NCBI GenBank assembly: GCA_002455255.1
Contig: DKKL01000035.1
Span: 13,145 to 77,144 of the forward strand
Source: Candidatus Tepidiaquacellales bacterium UBA6667
GTDB taxonomy: Bacteria > Bacteroidota > Ignavibacteria > Tepidaquicellales > Tepidaquicellaceae
Direction: 5' to 3'
DNA: 64,000 nucleotides
The notes beneath the pieces are model-generated. The model saw only the letters and a program-made list of their open reading frames with translations, made no database searches and was not told the DNA's origin. The number at the start of each line of letters is the position of its first letter. Position 1 is the first letter of the stretch. Below, piece by piece: positions 55,301-63,692 of the stretch. The translations under genes and the position numbers were made by a program.

Positions 55301-55954
55301 CTGAAGTTTTTGTGTATTACCTTCAGGTTGTATTGGAGTATTTTCATCCGTTAATGCTGCTGTTATTTCTATATCATCTGTTACTTTTCCGTTCAGTTGA
55401 AGTCTGAAACCTGAATTCAATGATAAATCTCTGTTTGAGCCGAATGTAAATCCTCTGAATATCGAACCTGACTTTTCTAATTGTGTACCGGAAAAGATAT
55501 TTGAAACAAAATCTGTTCTTTGAGTTGCAATCTCTATAGTATCACCTGTAATTGTATCTCTCGTCGTAACAATTTCAAAGTTAGAATACTCATCGCTTAA
55601 ATTAACAGGAAACAAATCGTATTCAACAGTTAAATCATAAATTCTGTTTGTATCAAGCGAATATTTCTTGAATAAATTTTTGTCAAGTTTTAATTCGCCG
55701 TTTCTGTAATTTAAACTATAATCATCCTGTGGTCTTAGTTTTATTTTATAGTCTAATGTTATAATATCCGAAAAGTTTATTATAAATTTATCTCCTGTTG
55801 AGATTAAACTGTCCGAATTGCTGATTTGATAAATTTGATATTTAAGATTTGGGTTTGTTTGTGCGGAGATTTTTGAAGCAAAAAAAGGAAATAAACAAAT
55901 CAGTATTTGAATAAATATTAATTCTTTATATTTCCCGTATAAATTATTTTGCAA
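52385..55954 (-). CDS. Very large outer-membrane surface protein (1,189 aa), SprA-reminiscent
   Basis: After a signal peptide (hydrophobic residues 13-30, cleavage about SAQ) the chain is nearly all beta: strings such as GSIFRGFTFGSNRDLSLNSGFRL, IGDIELNFDNSEFLRF, GEFDFGELSLSGAVQ and repeated amphipathic strands with Tyr, Phe and Asn, ending in Phe (QVTAFF). This fits a large outer-membrane barrel with a periplasmic entry domain. The start region VTDDIEITAALTDENTPIQPEG resembles sections of Bacteroidetes SprA, but it is half that size. TTG start; upstream gene is vWA. Confidence 0.7.
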   Translation of the reverse strand: MQNNLYGKYKELIFIQILICLFPFFASKISAQTNPNLKYQIYQISNSDSLISTGDKFIINFSDIITLDYKIKLRPQDDYSLNYRNGELKLDKNLFKKYSLDTNRIYDLTVEYDLFPVNLSDEYSNFEIVTTRDTITGDTIEIATQRTDFVSNIFSGTQLEKSGSIFRGFTFGSNRDLSLNSGFRLQLNGKVTDDIEITAALTDENTPIQPEGNTQKLQELDKVFIELRSNNISTTIGDIELNFDNSEFLRFQRKIQGAKGFGEFDFGELSLSGAVQRGKFNSNSFNGIDGIQGPYKLTGSENELNILVLSGTEKVYLDGQLQTRGENEDYVIDYGIGSITFKNRRIITSNSRIVVDFEYSDRRYSRTLLAGKNSLKLFDNKLKFSAAYVSDFDDQDRTIDFTLSEEDKIILANAGDDKFKALKTGIQFVGLDTTTNIGNGSYIFYLDSINTQDTIYKFQPGTDSSVYNVTFSFVGQGKGDYFQISSLEYNYVGKGNGNYLPVIFIPIPTAYQIINAGFEFNPNRESDLIIKLESAYSYLNANKFSNITSSKFGGVAFAGSVNFIKPVLNIAGIDMNNFRLLFKSRLVNKYFTSLERINSVEFNRNFDVSDSTIQTELFNEGVLNFSPGKLFNINYNLGQLKRGEIFNSLRNIAEIGFTGDSLHLPSVKYKFDLLNSDNTLNGISGKWLKHFATVNYKKAFGENIYESPFLETSFNYISETKENRLNGLQLDSFQTSSFAFNEYIPRIAIRNFNNLDFFAEFNYRKDQFVSSGFLTDFSNTYIQKYGLIYRGIQFITASLDLGFRDKQFSETAILQGNTDNKSVLVNSQIRIDPLVSGFVTDLFYNVSSDRTAKIERVFVKVPVGEGNYIYLGDINNNGILDEFDFQLVNFGGDYIRLNIPTNEFFPTVDLRTSAKITLRPSRFINLKNGNIINDVINNLTAETFFRVDEKSKDPNTDNLYYLKFNTFQNDTNTLQGTQLIQQDINLFENNPDYSVRFRFLQTKGFSQYASGNERGLNIQRSLRIKIGLSKDVGTQLDITNKTDRNIAPVNSIRNRNIISEGATLDFIYRPIQQIESGFAINFTKATDYYPSLPIDANINQQTLRFIYSFTSIGRVRIELERAEIILNENILTFPYELTNGRINGKSYFIRGIFDYSISQNIQASLNYDGRLEGSRRLLNTARAQVTAFF

Positions 55955-55971
55955 TTTCTAAACCGGTCAAT

Positions 55972-57615
55972 TTAATGTATTTCAGTAAATGTATCCTGAT
56001 TTGTGAATTCATTATCCTTATTCCTACCGGATTTACTTGCAAAAGTTATTGTGAACAATATCTTTTCCTGACTCATATCTGTATTCGTAAATTCTACTTC
56101 ATAAGGAATTCCTTCGGATATATTTACTGCTTTTGATGGTGTAGTTGTGTATTTCGAATAATTAAATTTTATTTTTCCTGAAAGTGTTTTTTTAAATTTC
56201 CCTAACTCAAGTGAATAGTTGTAACTCAAAGAATAGGAGTTCAAAGAACTTAATGTTACTAATGTCGGTTCATCATTGTTTATCTTTAATTCAAATGATG
56301 TTTTTTTCATTAATAAATATATCAATAGTATTAATACTAAAATAACAATCGTAATCAAACTGATTAATACAAACAATCTCCATGGACCGTATTTCATTTT
56401 AATCTCAAGCGGTATCTGAGTTATGATTTTTTTATCTTTCAATACCGGTCTGAAAATCTCAGGAACGGACTGTAATGCGAATAATTCTTTAAACTGATTT
56501 ACATATTCTTCATCAAGTGCAACATCAGTATTTGAAACTTCTAATACTAAATTCCCGCCAATGGTAAACTCATCTTTAAAAATTGTATTCAAAGAAAAAG
56601 TTGGTGTGATATCCGGCAGGTTAAATGTAACTGCAAAGCCCGTTACTTCTCCTTCCGGTGATACATTGCTAACTGTTGATGGAGTTATCGTCTGAGTCCC
56701 AAGCGATTTCACTGAATAATCTGAAGATGTAAAATCATCCAGTTGAACTTTCAGATTTGCTGATTTAATTCTGTATGGAAATAAATTTGATTTCAGCGTT
56801 AAGTTGTTAAATATTTCCTGATATGCCTGCCCTTCATCAAATCCAAATCCTCTAAGTGTCTTTCCGTCATAGTAAAGTTTACCTTCAGTAATTTTCGATT
56901 GTGTTTTCTGCGGAATTAATACAATAGTTCCAATATCTAATGGTTTAAGTGTAATTGGTTTTTGTTTTATACCTAACGACCTGAATATAGTATCATATTT
57001 TTCGTATTCTGATTGTGATAAAGGTTCAGGTGAATAAACAATCGCATAAGCAACAAACCCTCTTGATATCCCATCACTTTCCTGAATATATTCCGAAAAT
57101 GGAAACAGTAATATTTTTCTTAAATTATTATCAGTTCGTAATCTTTCATAAAATTCCAGTGTATTTTTATATGTAGAGTCACCACTTCCAAATTTATCAT
57201 TTATATTATCTGTTAGTAGCCAAATTATTCCTTTTTCATTGTTAAGTGATTTAATAGCATTATCTATCGCCTGATTTAAATCTGTTTTTCCGTAATCTTT
57301 ATCCTTTCCAATGGGAATCCTAAATTCGTTTATAATTTTATCCGGAGAGAAATTACTCGTTTTTCCTTCAAAAAGATTTATAGGTGATTCTATCCCCCTT
57401 TGCGGTTCAGATTTAGAAAATAAATTAACTGAAAAATTATTTGCATCTTTCAATGAATTTTTCATTAATACTTTTGCAAATAATCTGAATGTTGAAGAAG
57501 GATCATTGTAATATCCGGTCATTGAACCGGATGCATCAAAATAAAATGTTATATTTTCTTGTGCAAAATTTTTATTGGAAAAAATCAGTGCTAATATTAA
57601 TATTATTTTTTTCAA
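55972..57615 (-). CDS. Exported von Willebrand A-domain protein with a C-terminal membrane anchor
   Basis: The 547-residue protein has a signal peptide and a vWA domain with an intact MIDAS: Asp27-x-Ser29-x-Ser31 (FDASGSM), Thr111 (YGKTDL) and Asp146 (LLTDNIND). A hydrophobic helix at about 413-436 is preceded by basic residues, and the last 110 residues are a cytoplasmic or periplasmic beta domain. The vWA fold binds partner proteins through a metal ion. It starts at TTG overlapping the propeller stop by 4 bp, so expression is coupled. Confidence 0.75.
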   Translation of the reverse strand: MKKIILILALIFSNKNFAQENITFYFDASGSMTGYYNDPSSTFRLFAKVLMKNSLKDANNFSVNLFSKSEPQRGIESPINLFEGKTSNFSPDKIINEFRIPIGKDKDYGKTDLNQAIDNAIKSLNNEKGIIWLLTDNINDKFGSGDSTYKNTLEFYERLRTDNNLRKILLFPFSEYIQESDGISRGFVAYAIVYSPEPLSQSEYEKYDTIFRSLGIKQKPITLKPLDIGTIVLIPQKTQSKITEGKLYYDGKTLRGFGFDEGQAYQEIFNNLTLKSNLFPYRIKSANLKVQLDDFTSSDYSVKSLGTQTITPSTVSNVSPEGEVTGFAVTFNLPDITPTFSLNTIFKDEFTIGGNLVLEVSNTDVALDEEYVNQFKELFALQSVPEIFRPVLKDKKIITQIPLEIKMKYGPWRLFVLISLITIVILVLILLIYLLMKKTSFELKINNDEPTLVTLSSLNSYSLSYNYSLELGKFKKTLSGKIKFNYSKYTTTPSKAVNISEGIPYEVEFTNTDMSQEKILFTITFASKSGRNKDNEFTNQDTFTEIH

Positions 57616-58883
57616 ATATGAATATTTAATTTATCATTTGAAAAACAAGTTAATATTCCATTGTCTGTTAAAACATAAATATGAGAATTGTCATAAATAA
57701 CGGAAATAATTTCCTGTGATTTAGAGACATTTTCGCTGCTAATAATAAAACCTTCGGCTTCCTGAATTTTATTTAAATTATAAAAAATAATTTTATTCTT
57801 TCTCGATATACTTATTACATTTTGGTTTAATGCTTGAATTATATTCTCAGCTATATCTTCTGTGTTACTTTCTGAAACTCCGGAAATCTTATAATGACTC
57901 CAACCGTTACCGGTTCCCGTAAATACTCTGTCTCCATATCCTGCAATAGAATTTATTTCATAACAGGAAATCCCGGTATATTTAAATTCTTTTTCATTCA
58001 GGACTATATTTAAAAAATATACATCTTTCTTATCTGCCATTACAATACCGGTATTGTTTGACATTATGTATGCTTCGTTTTCAACAGGTGTTTCTAAAAT
58101 TTCAATTTTAATTTCATTTTTGTCATTTGAGAAGTCAATTACAATTAATGATTTATCAGCTTTCACATAAACTTTTGATTTATTTACAACCATACTGTCT
58201 CCAAAATATTTCATGGCAAATCCTTCATATATTTCACTGTAAACAAATTCTTTTATATCATATAAAATTATTTTAAATTTTTTTTCATTTTCAGAATATA
58301 CGCCGAAAATTATACTTTCACCGGTTAAGTTGAGATTTGTCCATATATAATAACCTTCTTCAGCTTTGTAAATTGATTTGAGATTTGTTTCAGTACATTC
58401 AAATAATGAATTTAATGTTGAGATAAATATTTTTTCTTCATAAACTAATCCTGTCTTTTCGATATACTCGCCGTTTGTATTAATAACTGATGACAATCTC
58501 CCGGAATTTTTAGATATAAAAATTATTTCACCGGTTGATGCTGTTAAAATTATATTTTTACTGTCGGTTAATATATCAGTGAAGAATTCAAATCCTGTGT
58601 CAACAGAAAATTTTTTTCTAAAGCCTGATTCAAGTCCTGTAGGAAACTGAATATTAACATCATAATATTTATTACAACTTTGATTAGCAAAATGAAATGA
58701 ATTTGTTGGTGTTATTATTTTGGCAGGTGCTTCTTCAAAATTATCTGCAATTATTAGTTTTTCTTTAACAAATATTTCAGCATCTGATTTCTTATTATCT
58801 TCATCAGATAAATTGATTTCTATTTTTTCTTTTTCCGAAAATTCTTCATCATCAAATGATATATCTATTTTTTCAATCTTCAT
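57612..58883 (-). CDS. Predicted beta-propeller cytoplasmic protein (423 aa)
   Basis: I do not recognise the family. The first 60 residues are very acidic (FDDEEFSEKEKIEINLSDEDNKKSD). Residues about 90-420 show about seven propeller-like blades, each with a strand pattern ending NGxx or similar: KNIILTASTGEIIFISKNSGRL, EKIFISTLNSLFECTE, SIIFGVYSENEKKFKIILYD, NTGIVMADKKDVYFLNI and HIYVLTDNGILTCFS. It has no signal peptide, unlike the vWA partner. It may bind the vWA protein or the lipid-facing tail. Confidence 0.55.
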   Translation of the reverse strand: MKIEKIDISFDDEEFSEKEKIEINLSDEDNKKSDAEIFVKEKLIIADNFEEAPAKIITPTNSFHFANQSCNKYYDVNIQFPTGLESGFRKKFSVDTGFEFFTDILTDSKNIILTASTGEIIFISKNSGRLSSVINTNGEYIEKTGLVYEEKIFISTLNSLFECTETNLKSIYKAEEGYYIWTNLNLTGESIIFGVYSENEKKFKIILYDIKEFVYSEIYEGFAMKYFGDSMVVNKSKVYVKADKSLIVIDFSNDKNEIKIEILETPVENEAYIMSNNTGIVMADKKDVYFLNIVLNEKEFKYTGISCYEINSIAGYGDRVFTGTGNGWSHYKISGVSESNTEDIAENIIQALNQNVISISRKNKIIFYNLNKIQEAEGFIISSENVSKSQEIISVIYDNSHIYVLTDNGILTCFSNDKLNIHI

Positions 58884-58947
58884 TTATAAACTGTGATAAT
58901 ATAAATTATCAAATTATTTATTAAATTTTAACGCAGATTAAAATATT

Positions 58948-59913
58948 TTACATTTTTGGAACAATTTTTATTCTTGTCTTATGTGTTGTAATATATCCTG
59001 ACGCCGCCCTTTCTAATCTGTCATTTATTGCCAGACCAATGCCTTCATTCTTAACTTTCCTTGCAATTATATATGATACGTGTTTATCATCGAGTGTCTG
59101 TAAATCCTTAAATAAATTTTTTGCAATTTCTTTTACATTTTTATATTTTGAAAAATCTAAATAGCCAACAGTGGAATTGAATGAAAGGGGATCAATTTCT
59201 TTATCATTCATTAAGTATAAAGGTGATTCAGGTGCATAGTGGCTACTCATCTGTCCGGGTGAGTTTATTTTTTTAATTTCTGATTTCTCATAAACTTTTT
59301 TTCTGGATGCTTTTTCAATTTCCTCTTTAGTTATTATACCGTTTCTTAGTAAAATTATTTTATTCGTTGTACAATCAATTACGGTAGATTCTAACCCAAG
59401 TTCACACTGTCCTCCTTCAAGTATAAACTCTATTCTGCCGGAAAGCTCTTTTAACACTTGTCCTGATTCAGTTGGTGAAATTTTTCCCGACCTGTTTGCT
59501 GATGGTGCTGCAATTGGAAAATTTAAACTTTTTAAAAGTTTTAAAGTAACCGGATGAGAAGGAAATCTGACTGCAACTGTCCCCAAACCCGCTGTTACAA
59601 TATCCGGAATAATATTCTTCTTTTTAAGAACATATGTTAACGGACCGGGAGAGAATTTATTTATCAGTTTTTTTACATATTCCGGAATTTCTTCTGCATA
59701 TTTATCAAGTTCGTTTGTATCTGCCAAATGCAAAATCAATGGATTGAATTTCGGTCTTTCCTTTATTTCATATATTTTCAACACTGCTTCCGGTTTTAAT
59801 GCATTTGCTGCTAACCCATAAACTGTTTCAGTTGGTATTGCTGCAACTTCACCTTTTATTAAACTAATTCTGATTTTAGAAATATCTTCTGTTATTGATG
59901 TGATTTTCTTCAC
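58948..59913 (-). CDS. tsaC: Threonylcarbamoyl-AMP synthase (TsaC/Sua5 type)
   Basis: A 321-residue enzyme that makes threonylcarbamoyl-AMP for the t6A37 modification of ANN-decoding tRNAs. The N-terminal YrdC domain has PTETVYGLAANA, KERPKFNPLILHL, PGPLTYVL and the SANRSGKISPT region; the last 120 residues are the Sua5-specific domain with QMSSHYAPESPLYL. It starts at GTG. The partner genes tsaB, tsaD and tsaE are not in the window. Confidence 0.94.
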   Translation of the reverse strand: MKKITSITEDISKIRISLIKGEVAAIPTETVYGLAANALKPEAVLKIYEIKERPKFNPLILHLADTNELDKYAEEIPEYVKKLINKFSPGPLTYVLKKKNIIPDIVTAGLGTVAVRFPSHPVTLKLLKSLNFPIAAPSANRSGKISPTESGQVLKELSGRIEFILEGGQCELGLESTVIDCTTNKIILLRNGIITKEEIEKASRKKVYEKSEIKKINSPGQMSSHYAPESPLYLMNDKEIDPLSFNSTVGYLDFSKYKNVKEIAKNLFKDLQTLDDKHVSYIIARKVKNEGIGLAINDRLERAASGYITTHKTRIKIVPKM

Positions 59914-59949
59914 CGGGTTTTTTTGATTATTTCTTAAGAAGGTATATTT

Positions 59950-60408
59950 TTACGCTATCATTGAAACTTTTTGTTCCAGAATTTCCAGTCTTTGTTTTAA
60001 AGACTTGTTTTTATTTATTGTTCCAATTATTACACCTGTTAATATCATTATAATTGAGAGAACTAAAAACACAAATCTTAATAATATTGATATAAATTCA
60101 ACTATAGGTCTGTAAATTGAGTTTTCAAGTATTTTAGATTCTTCTCTTGTAAATTTACTTTCATCTATTGAATCCCGTGAAAAGAAATTTTTGATTTTTT
60201 CAATCTGTAGTTGTGTTTGCTTTATCTGAAAAAATACGTCGTCAATTTTACCGTCATAAAATGTAATATATTCATATCTCAATCCTGCCTTTTGCAGTAT
60301 ATATTCGCTCATATTAACAAATATTCCTTTAAATAGACTACCTCCAAATAAACTGACTACAACTATAATTACTCCGGTAATATATAAAACCTTCTCTGTT
60401 TTTTTCAT
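59950..60408 (-). CDS. Small membrane protein with coiled coil (about 152 aa)
   Basis: I do not recognise a family. Two hydrophobic segments are seen (about 8-28 and 105-130) with a charged loop including KIDDVFFQIKQTQLQIEKIKNFFSRD between, which could be a coiled coil. The C terminus is also helical (KNKSLKQRLEILEQKVSM). I start at the ATG at 60408 (MKKTEKVL); the TTG at 60426 would add six residues and overlap the GNAT gene by 14 bp. It might be a small accessory of the gene upstream. Confidence 0.55.
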   Translation of the reverse strand: MKKTEKVLYITGVIIVVVSLFGGSLFKGIFVNMSEYILQKAGLRYEYITFYDGKIDDVFFQIKQTQLQIEKIKNFFSRDSIDESKFTREESKILENSIYRPIVEFISILLRFVFLVLSIIMILTGVIIGTINKNKSLKQRLEILEQKVSMIA

Positions 60409-60412
60409 AATA

Positions 60413-60940
60413 TTATTTATTCTCAAATTGATAAATTGAAATTATTCTGTCTTTACCTGAATATTTTGTAGTTTCTTTTTTTTGTGAATGAAACCGGAAT
60501 CCTTTTTTTAGCAGCAAGTTTATTGAACTTAAATTTTCTGCATCGGCATATCCTTCTAAAATCTTAACTCCTAATTTCTCTTTGCAGAATTTCATAACTT
60601 CATCTGTCGCTTCTGAAATAAAACCCATTCTCTGAAATTCAGGAAGCACTTCAAATCCGATTTCGCCTTTCGTCCTGTCATTTGTGAAATTCCATAAACA
60701 ATATGTGCCGATTAGTTCATTATTGTTTTTTTTAAAAATTCCCCATATATACCATTTATGCTTTAAACACCTTTCAATCAAATTTCTCAGTATCAGCAAT
60801 GCTTCATTTTCATTTTTAGGAATTTCTCTGTCAATATATAAACTCGTTTGTTCATTGCTTCTGATTTTATAAAATCCTGATAAATCTTTTTCCTTCAATT
60901 CTCTCAAAATCAACCTTTCCGATTCTATCAGTGCTGTCAT
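60413..60940 (-). CDS. GNAT-family N-acetyltransferase (RimJ/RimL type)
   Basis: The 175-residue enzyme has the RimJ/L pattern: LIESERLILRELKEKDL at the N terminus, IGTYCLWNF, GEIGFEVLPEFQRMGFISEA (Q/RxxGxxA-like acetyl-CoA motif) and ENLSSINLLLKKGF at the end. These enzymes acetylate the N terminus of a protein or an amine. The start overlaps the upstream gene's stop by one base (TAATG). Substrate unknown. Confidence 0.87.
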   Translation of the reverse strand: MTALIESERLILRELKEKDLSGFYKIRSNEQTSLYIDREIPKNENEALLILRNLIERCLKHKWYIWGIFKKNNNELIGTYCLWNFTNDRTKGEIGFEVLPEFQRMGFISEATDEVMKFCKEKLGVKILEGYADAENLSSINLLLKKGFRFHSQKKETTKYSGKDRIISIYQFENK

Positions 60941-62034
60941 TATTGTTTGATGTAATTTTGAACTTCAGACCCGATTTTATCAAGAGATTCTGTGTTTTCT
61001 CTAAATAATTCCTCTGCAGTTTCATTCAATTTAACAACACTTATTTCCTTCCACTTTTCAATATCATTTTCAAAATCTTTTTCAAATAGCTTTCTGGACA
61101 TATCTCTTACAACACAATAGTTAGCTATTGAATGTGCATTTTTACTTTCATAATTTGAGTTTGATATTGTAAACTGTAAAAAATTATAAATGTAATCTTG
61201 ATACATTGATAGCTCAGTAAGTTTTGCTCTGTATTCAAGGTCTGCACCGGTAAGTTTTGGATAAAATTTGTAATCCCTTAAATGTTGCCCTTCATGTGCC
61301 AAATAACCAACTAAAAAATTTTCTGAATCTGTTTTAAATGCACTATCAACATAATATATAGCCTCCTTTGTTGCCCATCCTCCGGGATAAAATGTATTAA
61401 ATGTTGCATATTCCTGCCAACCTAACGATAAAAAATTTTTCATTCTTATTACCTTCGGAGCTAAAATTTCATTATGTATCTCAAAAGTATAAATTGTATC
61501 TTCTTCGGTTTCCCAACACAGAAAATCTAAATAGCTTCCGGTTCTTCCAAAACCTGTCGTTATAAAACCTTGAGATTTAACAAATTCTTTCAAATAATGA
61601 TTTAATGAATCCTGATCCTTTTTCTCAAATGTTGTTTTAGGGATTATCAGATTTTTATTTAAAAATTCATATAATTCTGATATTAATTCATCATCAAATT
61701 CATTTCCGATAATGAATGATTTTCTCCAATAATTTCTAAAAATTATTAATATCTCATCTAAACCTACATTATTAGAATTTATAAAAATTGAATTATCTTT
61801 CTCACCACCAAATTTTTCAATTATTTTATTCTTTAAGTCTAAATCTTTTTCTAAAAGTTTTTCGGAATCAATACAGTTAACATATACGATAGCATCATTT
61901 ATTCTTCCGTCAAGTAAGAATGAATATACTTTTTGTTTATCAATTTTTAACGAATCATTGTTTTCTGCTGTTCCTATTTCTGCCATAAATAAAATAATAA
62001 ATATTGAAATTATTTGTTTAAATTTTAAATTCAT
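60940..62034 (-). CDS. Exported zincin-like protein with HExxH motif
   Basis: A 364-residue exported protein (signal peptide about residues 5-23). The middle has LVGYLAHEGQHLRDY, giving HEGQH at 247-251, a zinc metallopeptidase signature; a candidate third ligand is Glu267 or Glu274 in the next helix (LEYRAKLTEL). The rest is unfamiliar: FGRTGSYLDFLCW and PGGWATKEAIYYVD. It might be a gluzincin-like envelope protease or a dead relative; I cannot assign a family. Confidence 0.6.
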   Translation of the reverse strand: MNLKFKQIISIFIILFMAEIGTAENNDSLKIDKQKVYSFLLDGRINDAIVYVNCIDSEKLLEKDLDLKNKIIEKFGGEKDNSIFINSNNVGLDEILIIFRNYWRKSFIIGNEFDDELISELYEFLNKNLIIPKTTFEKKDQDSLNHYLKEFVKSQGFITTGFGRTGSYLDFLCWETEEDTIYTFEIHNEILAPKVIRMKNFLSLGWQEYATFNTFYPGGWATKEAIYYVDSAFKTDSENFLVGYLAHEGQHLRDYKFYPKLTGADLEYRAKLTELSMYQDYIYNFLQFTISNSNYESKNAHSIANYCVVRDMSRKLFEKDFENDIEKWKEISVVKLNETAEELFRENTESLDKIGSEVQNYIKQ

Positions 62035-62087
62035 AAATAAATTTAATTAATTATATGTAAATTTAAAAGGAATTGTATGATTTGTTT

Positions 62088-62108
62088 ATATATACGGTTT
62101 GTATATAT
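62088..62108. repeat. AT-rich inverted repeat upstream of the CDF transporter
   Basis: ATATATAC and GTATATAT separated by GGTTT form an 8-bp inverted repeat in the 128-bp gap between the divergent zincin-like and CDF genes. It is followed by four T. A metal-responsive repressor site or a weak terminator are both possible; the AT bias makes chance plausible. Confidence 0.3.
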
Positions 62109-62162
62109 TTTTGTTAATTATTTTTATACTTATTAAACTTTCCATTTTTTTTATTTTGAATA

Positions 62163-63161
62163 ATGACTGAGCGGAATATTAAGGTTAAAAAGAAAGCAAT
62201 GACAATTTCTCTTGTTATTGGTATTCTTATGTTTGGAGGTAAAACATCAGCTTACTTATTGACCGGTTCTGCTGCAATTTTGTCAGATGCTTTGGAATCT
62301 ATTGTTCATATTATCGCAACTTCTCTTGCTTTTTACAGTTTGCTTGTATCTTTGAAACCACCTTCGAAAAACCTTCCGTACGGTTATGGAAAAGTTGAAT
62401 ATTTTTCTGCTGGTTTTGAAGGTGCGCTTATTATTATTGCTGCTATCTCTATTTATTATTACGCCATCCTTGATATTATTAAAGGTCCTGAATTAGATAA
62501 AATAGATATTGGGGCATTGATTATCGCAATCGCTTCTCTAACAAATTTGTTTCTCGGTTTATATCTTATTCGTTCCGGTAAAAAAACAAATAGTCTCATT
62601 TTAATTGCTGATGGAAAACATGTCCTGACAGATTCTATAACAAGTATAGGTGCTTTCATCGCATTGATTTTGGTTATGTTAACAGATTTTGCATATTTTG
62701 ATCCTATAATTGCTCTCATCCTTGCTACTCAGATTTTATATACGGGGTCTCATTTAATTAAAGAATCTATCAGTGGATTAATGAATAAAAATGATAGTAA
62801 AATATTATCCGAAATCGCTTCAGCTTTTGATGTCGAGAGAAGCAATAATGAAAACCTTATTGATATTCATAATCTCAGATACTGGAAATCAGGTGAAAAA
62901 TTTTATGTGGATTTTCATTTAACTCTTCCGTTTTATCTGACGGTACAAAATACTCATAAATATTATCAGCGATTGGAAGATATATTGAAAAATATTTTTA
63001 AAACTAATCAGGTGGAAGTTATGATTCATGTTGATCCATGTAAAACTATTGCATGCAAAGTTTGCCAAAAGCATGATTGTGTTGACAGGAAATCACCAAA
63101 TTTAGTTTGTAAAATTTGGGACGTAGAAAAAATTACGGGTAAAGCAAGTTATAATCTCTAA
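62163..63161 (+). CDS. Cation-diffusion-facilitator (CDF) metal transporter
   Basis: The 332-residue transporter has six membrane helices and the metal-site residues in LSDALESIVH and KHVLTDSITSIG (HxxxD), the pattern of Zn/Fe/Mn exporters. The extra C-terminal domain includes VEVMIHVDPC, then a Cys-rich segment (CKTIACKVCQKHDCVDRKSPNLVC), which could bind metal or a cluster. Efflux of divalent metals by proton antiport is the family function. The preceding inverted repeat could be its operator. Confidence 0.93.
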   Translation: MTERNIKVKKKAMTISLVIGILMFGGKTSAYLLTGSAAILSDALESIVHIIATSLAFYSLLVSLKPPSKNLPYGYGKVEYFSAGFEGALIIIAAISIYYYAILDIIKGPELDKIDIGALIIAIASLTNLFLGLYLIRSGKKTNSLILIADGKHVLTDSITSIGAFIALILVMLTDFAYFDPIIALILATQILYTGSHLIKESISGLMNKNDSKILSEIASAFDVERSNNENLIDIHNLRYWKSGEKFYVDFHLTLPFYLTVQNTHKYYQRLEDILKNIFKTNQVEVMIHVDPCKTIACKVCQKHDCVDRKSPNLVCKIWDVEKITGKASYNL

Positions 63162-63691
63162 TTTTTTATTGTATCATATTCTATTTGAACTAACCCTGTG
63201 CTAAAATTACACGTTTTTACTAATCTTAATTTTTGCATCTGTCCTGATTCATTAAATAGTTTGATTCCTTTTCCCAAAATGCAAGGAATTATTGAAATGA
63301 TAAATTTATCAATTAATTTATTCTTCATTAATTCTAAAACTATTTCTCCTCCACCATCGCAATAAATATTCTTACCTTTTTCGTGCTTTAATTTTTCTAT
63401 AAATGTATTTATATCTTCATTTATAAATTTAACGTTTTCATCTTCCCCGATTTTTGTCTTGGAAAACACAAAACAATTTTTGTCTCTATATGGAAACTCT
63501 ATTCCAAACGATAATACTTTATCGTATGTTCTTCTTCCCCAGATAATCGTATCAATTGTTTGAAGAAATTCGGAATGTCCATAATCTTCACCTTCTTTCT
63601 CTACTATTTTCAAAAAATCCAAATCATCATTTTCTCCTGCAATATAGCCGTCTAAACTCATTGCTATATTCAAAATTAATTGCCTACTCAT
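63158..63691 (-). CDS. DHFR/RibD C-terminal domain reductase
   Basis: The 177-residue protein matches COG0262/RibD C-terminal reductases: MSRQLILNIAMSLDGYIAGENDDLDFL, DTIIWGRRTYDKVL, FVFSKTK, IYCDGGGEIVLELMKNKLIDKFIISIIPCILGKGIKLF. I start at the ATG at 63691; a longer reading from 63865 would overlap the VOC gene and lacks family similarity. It is likely a NADPH-dependent reductase of unknown substrate. It overlaps the CDF stop by 4 bp from the opposite strand. Confidence 0.86.
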   Translation of the reverse strand: MSRQLILNIAMSLDGYIAGENDDLDFLKIVEKEGEDYGHSEFLQTIDTIIWGRRTYDKVLSFGIEFPYRDKNCFVFSKTKIGEDENVKFINEDINTFIEKLKHEKGKNIYCDGGGEIVLELMKNKLIDKFIISIIPCILGKGIKLFNESGQMQKLRLVKTCNFSTGLVQIEYDTIKN

Positions 63692-63692
63692 C

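Noticed and set aside
62088..62108. AT-rich inverted repeat as a firm transcription terminator
   Set aside because: The stem has no GC pairs beyond one and lies between divergent genes, where a terminator is not needed.
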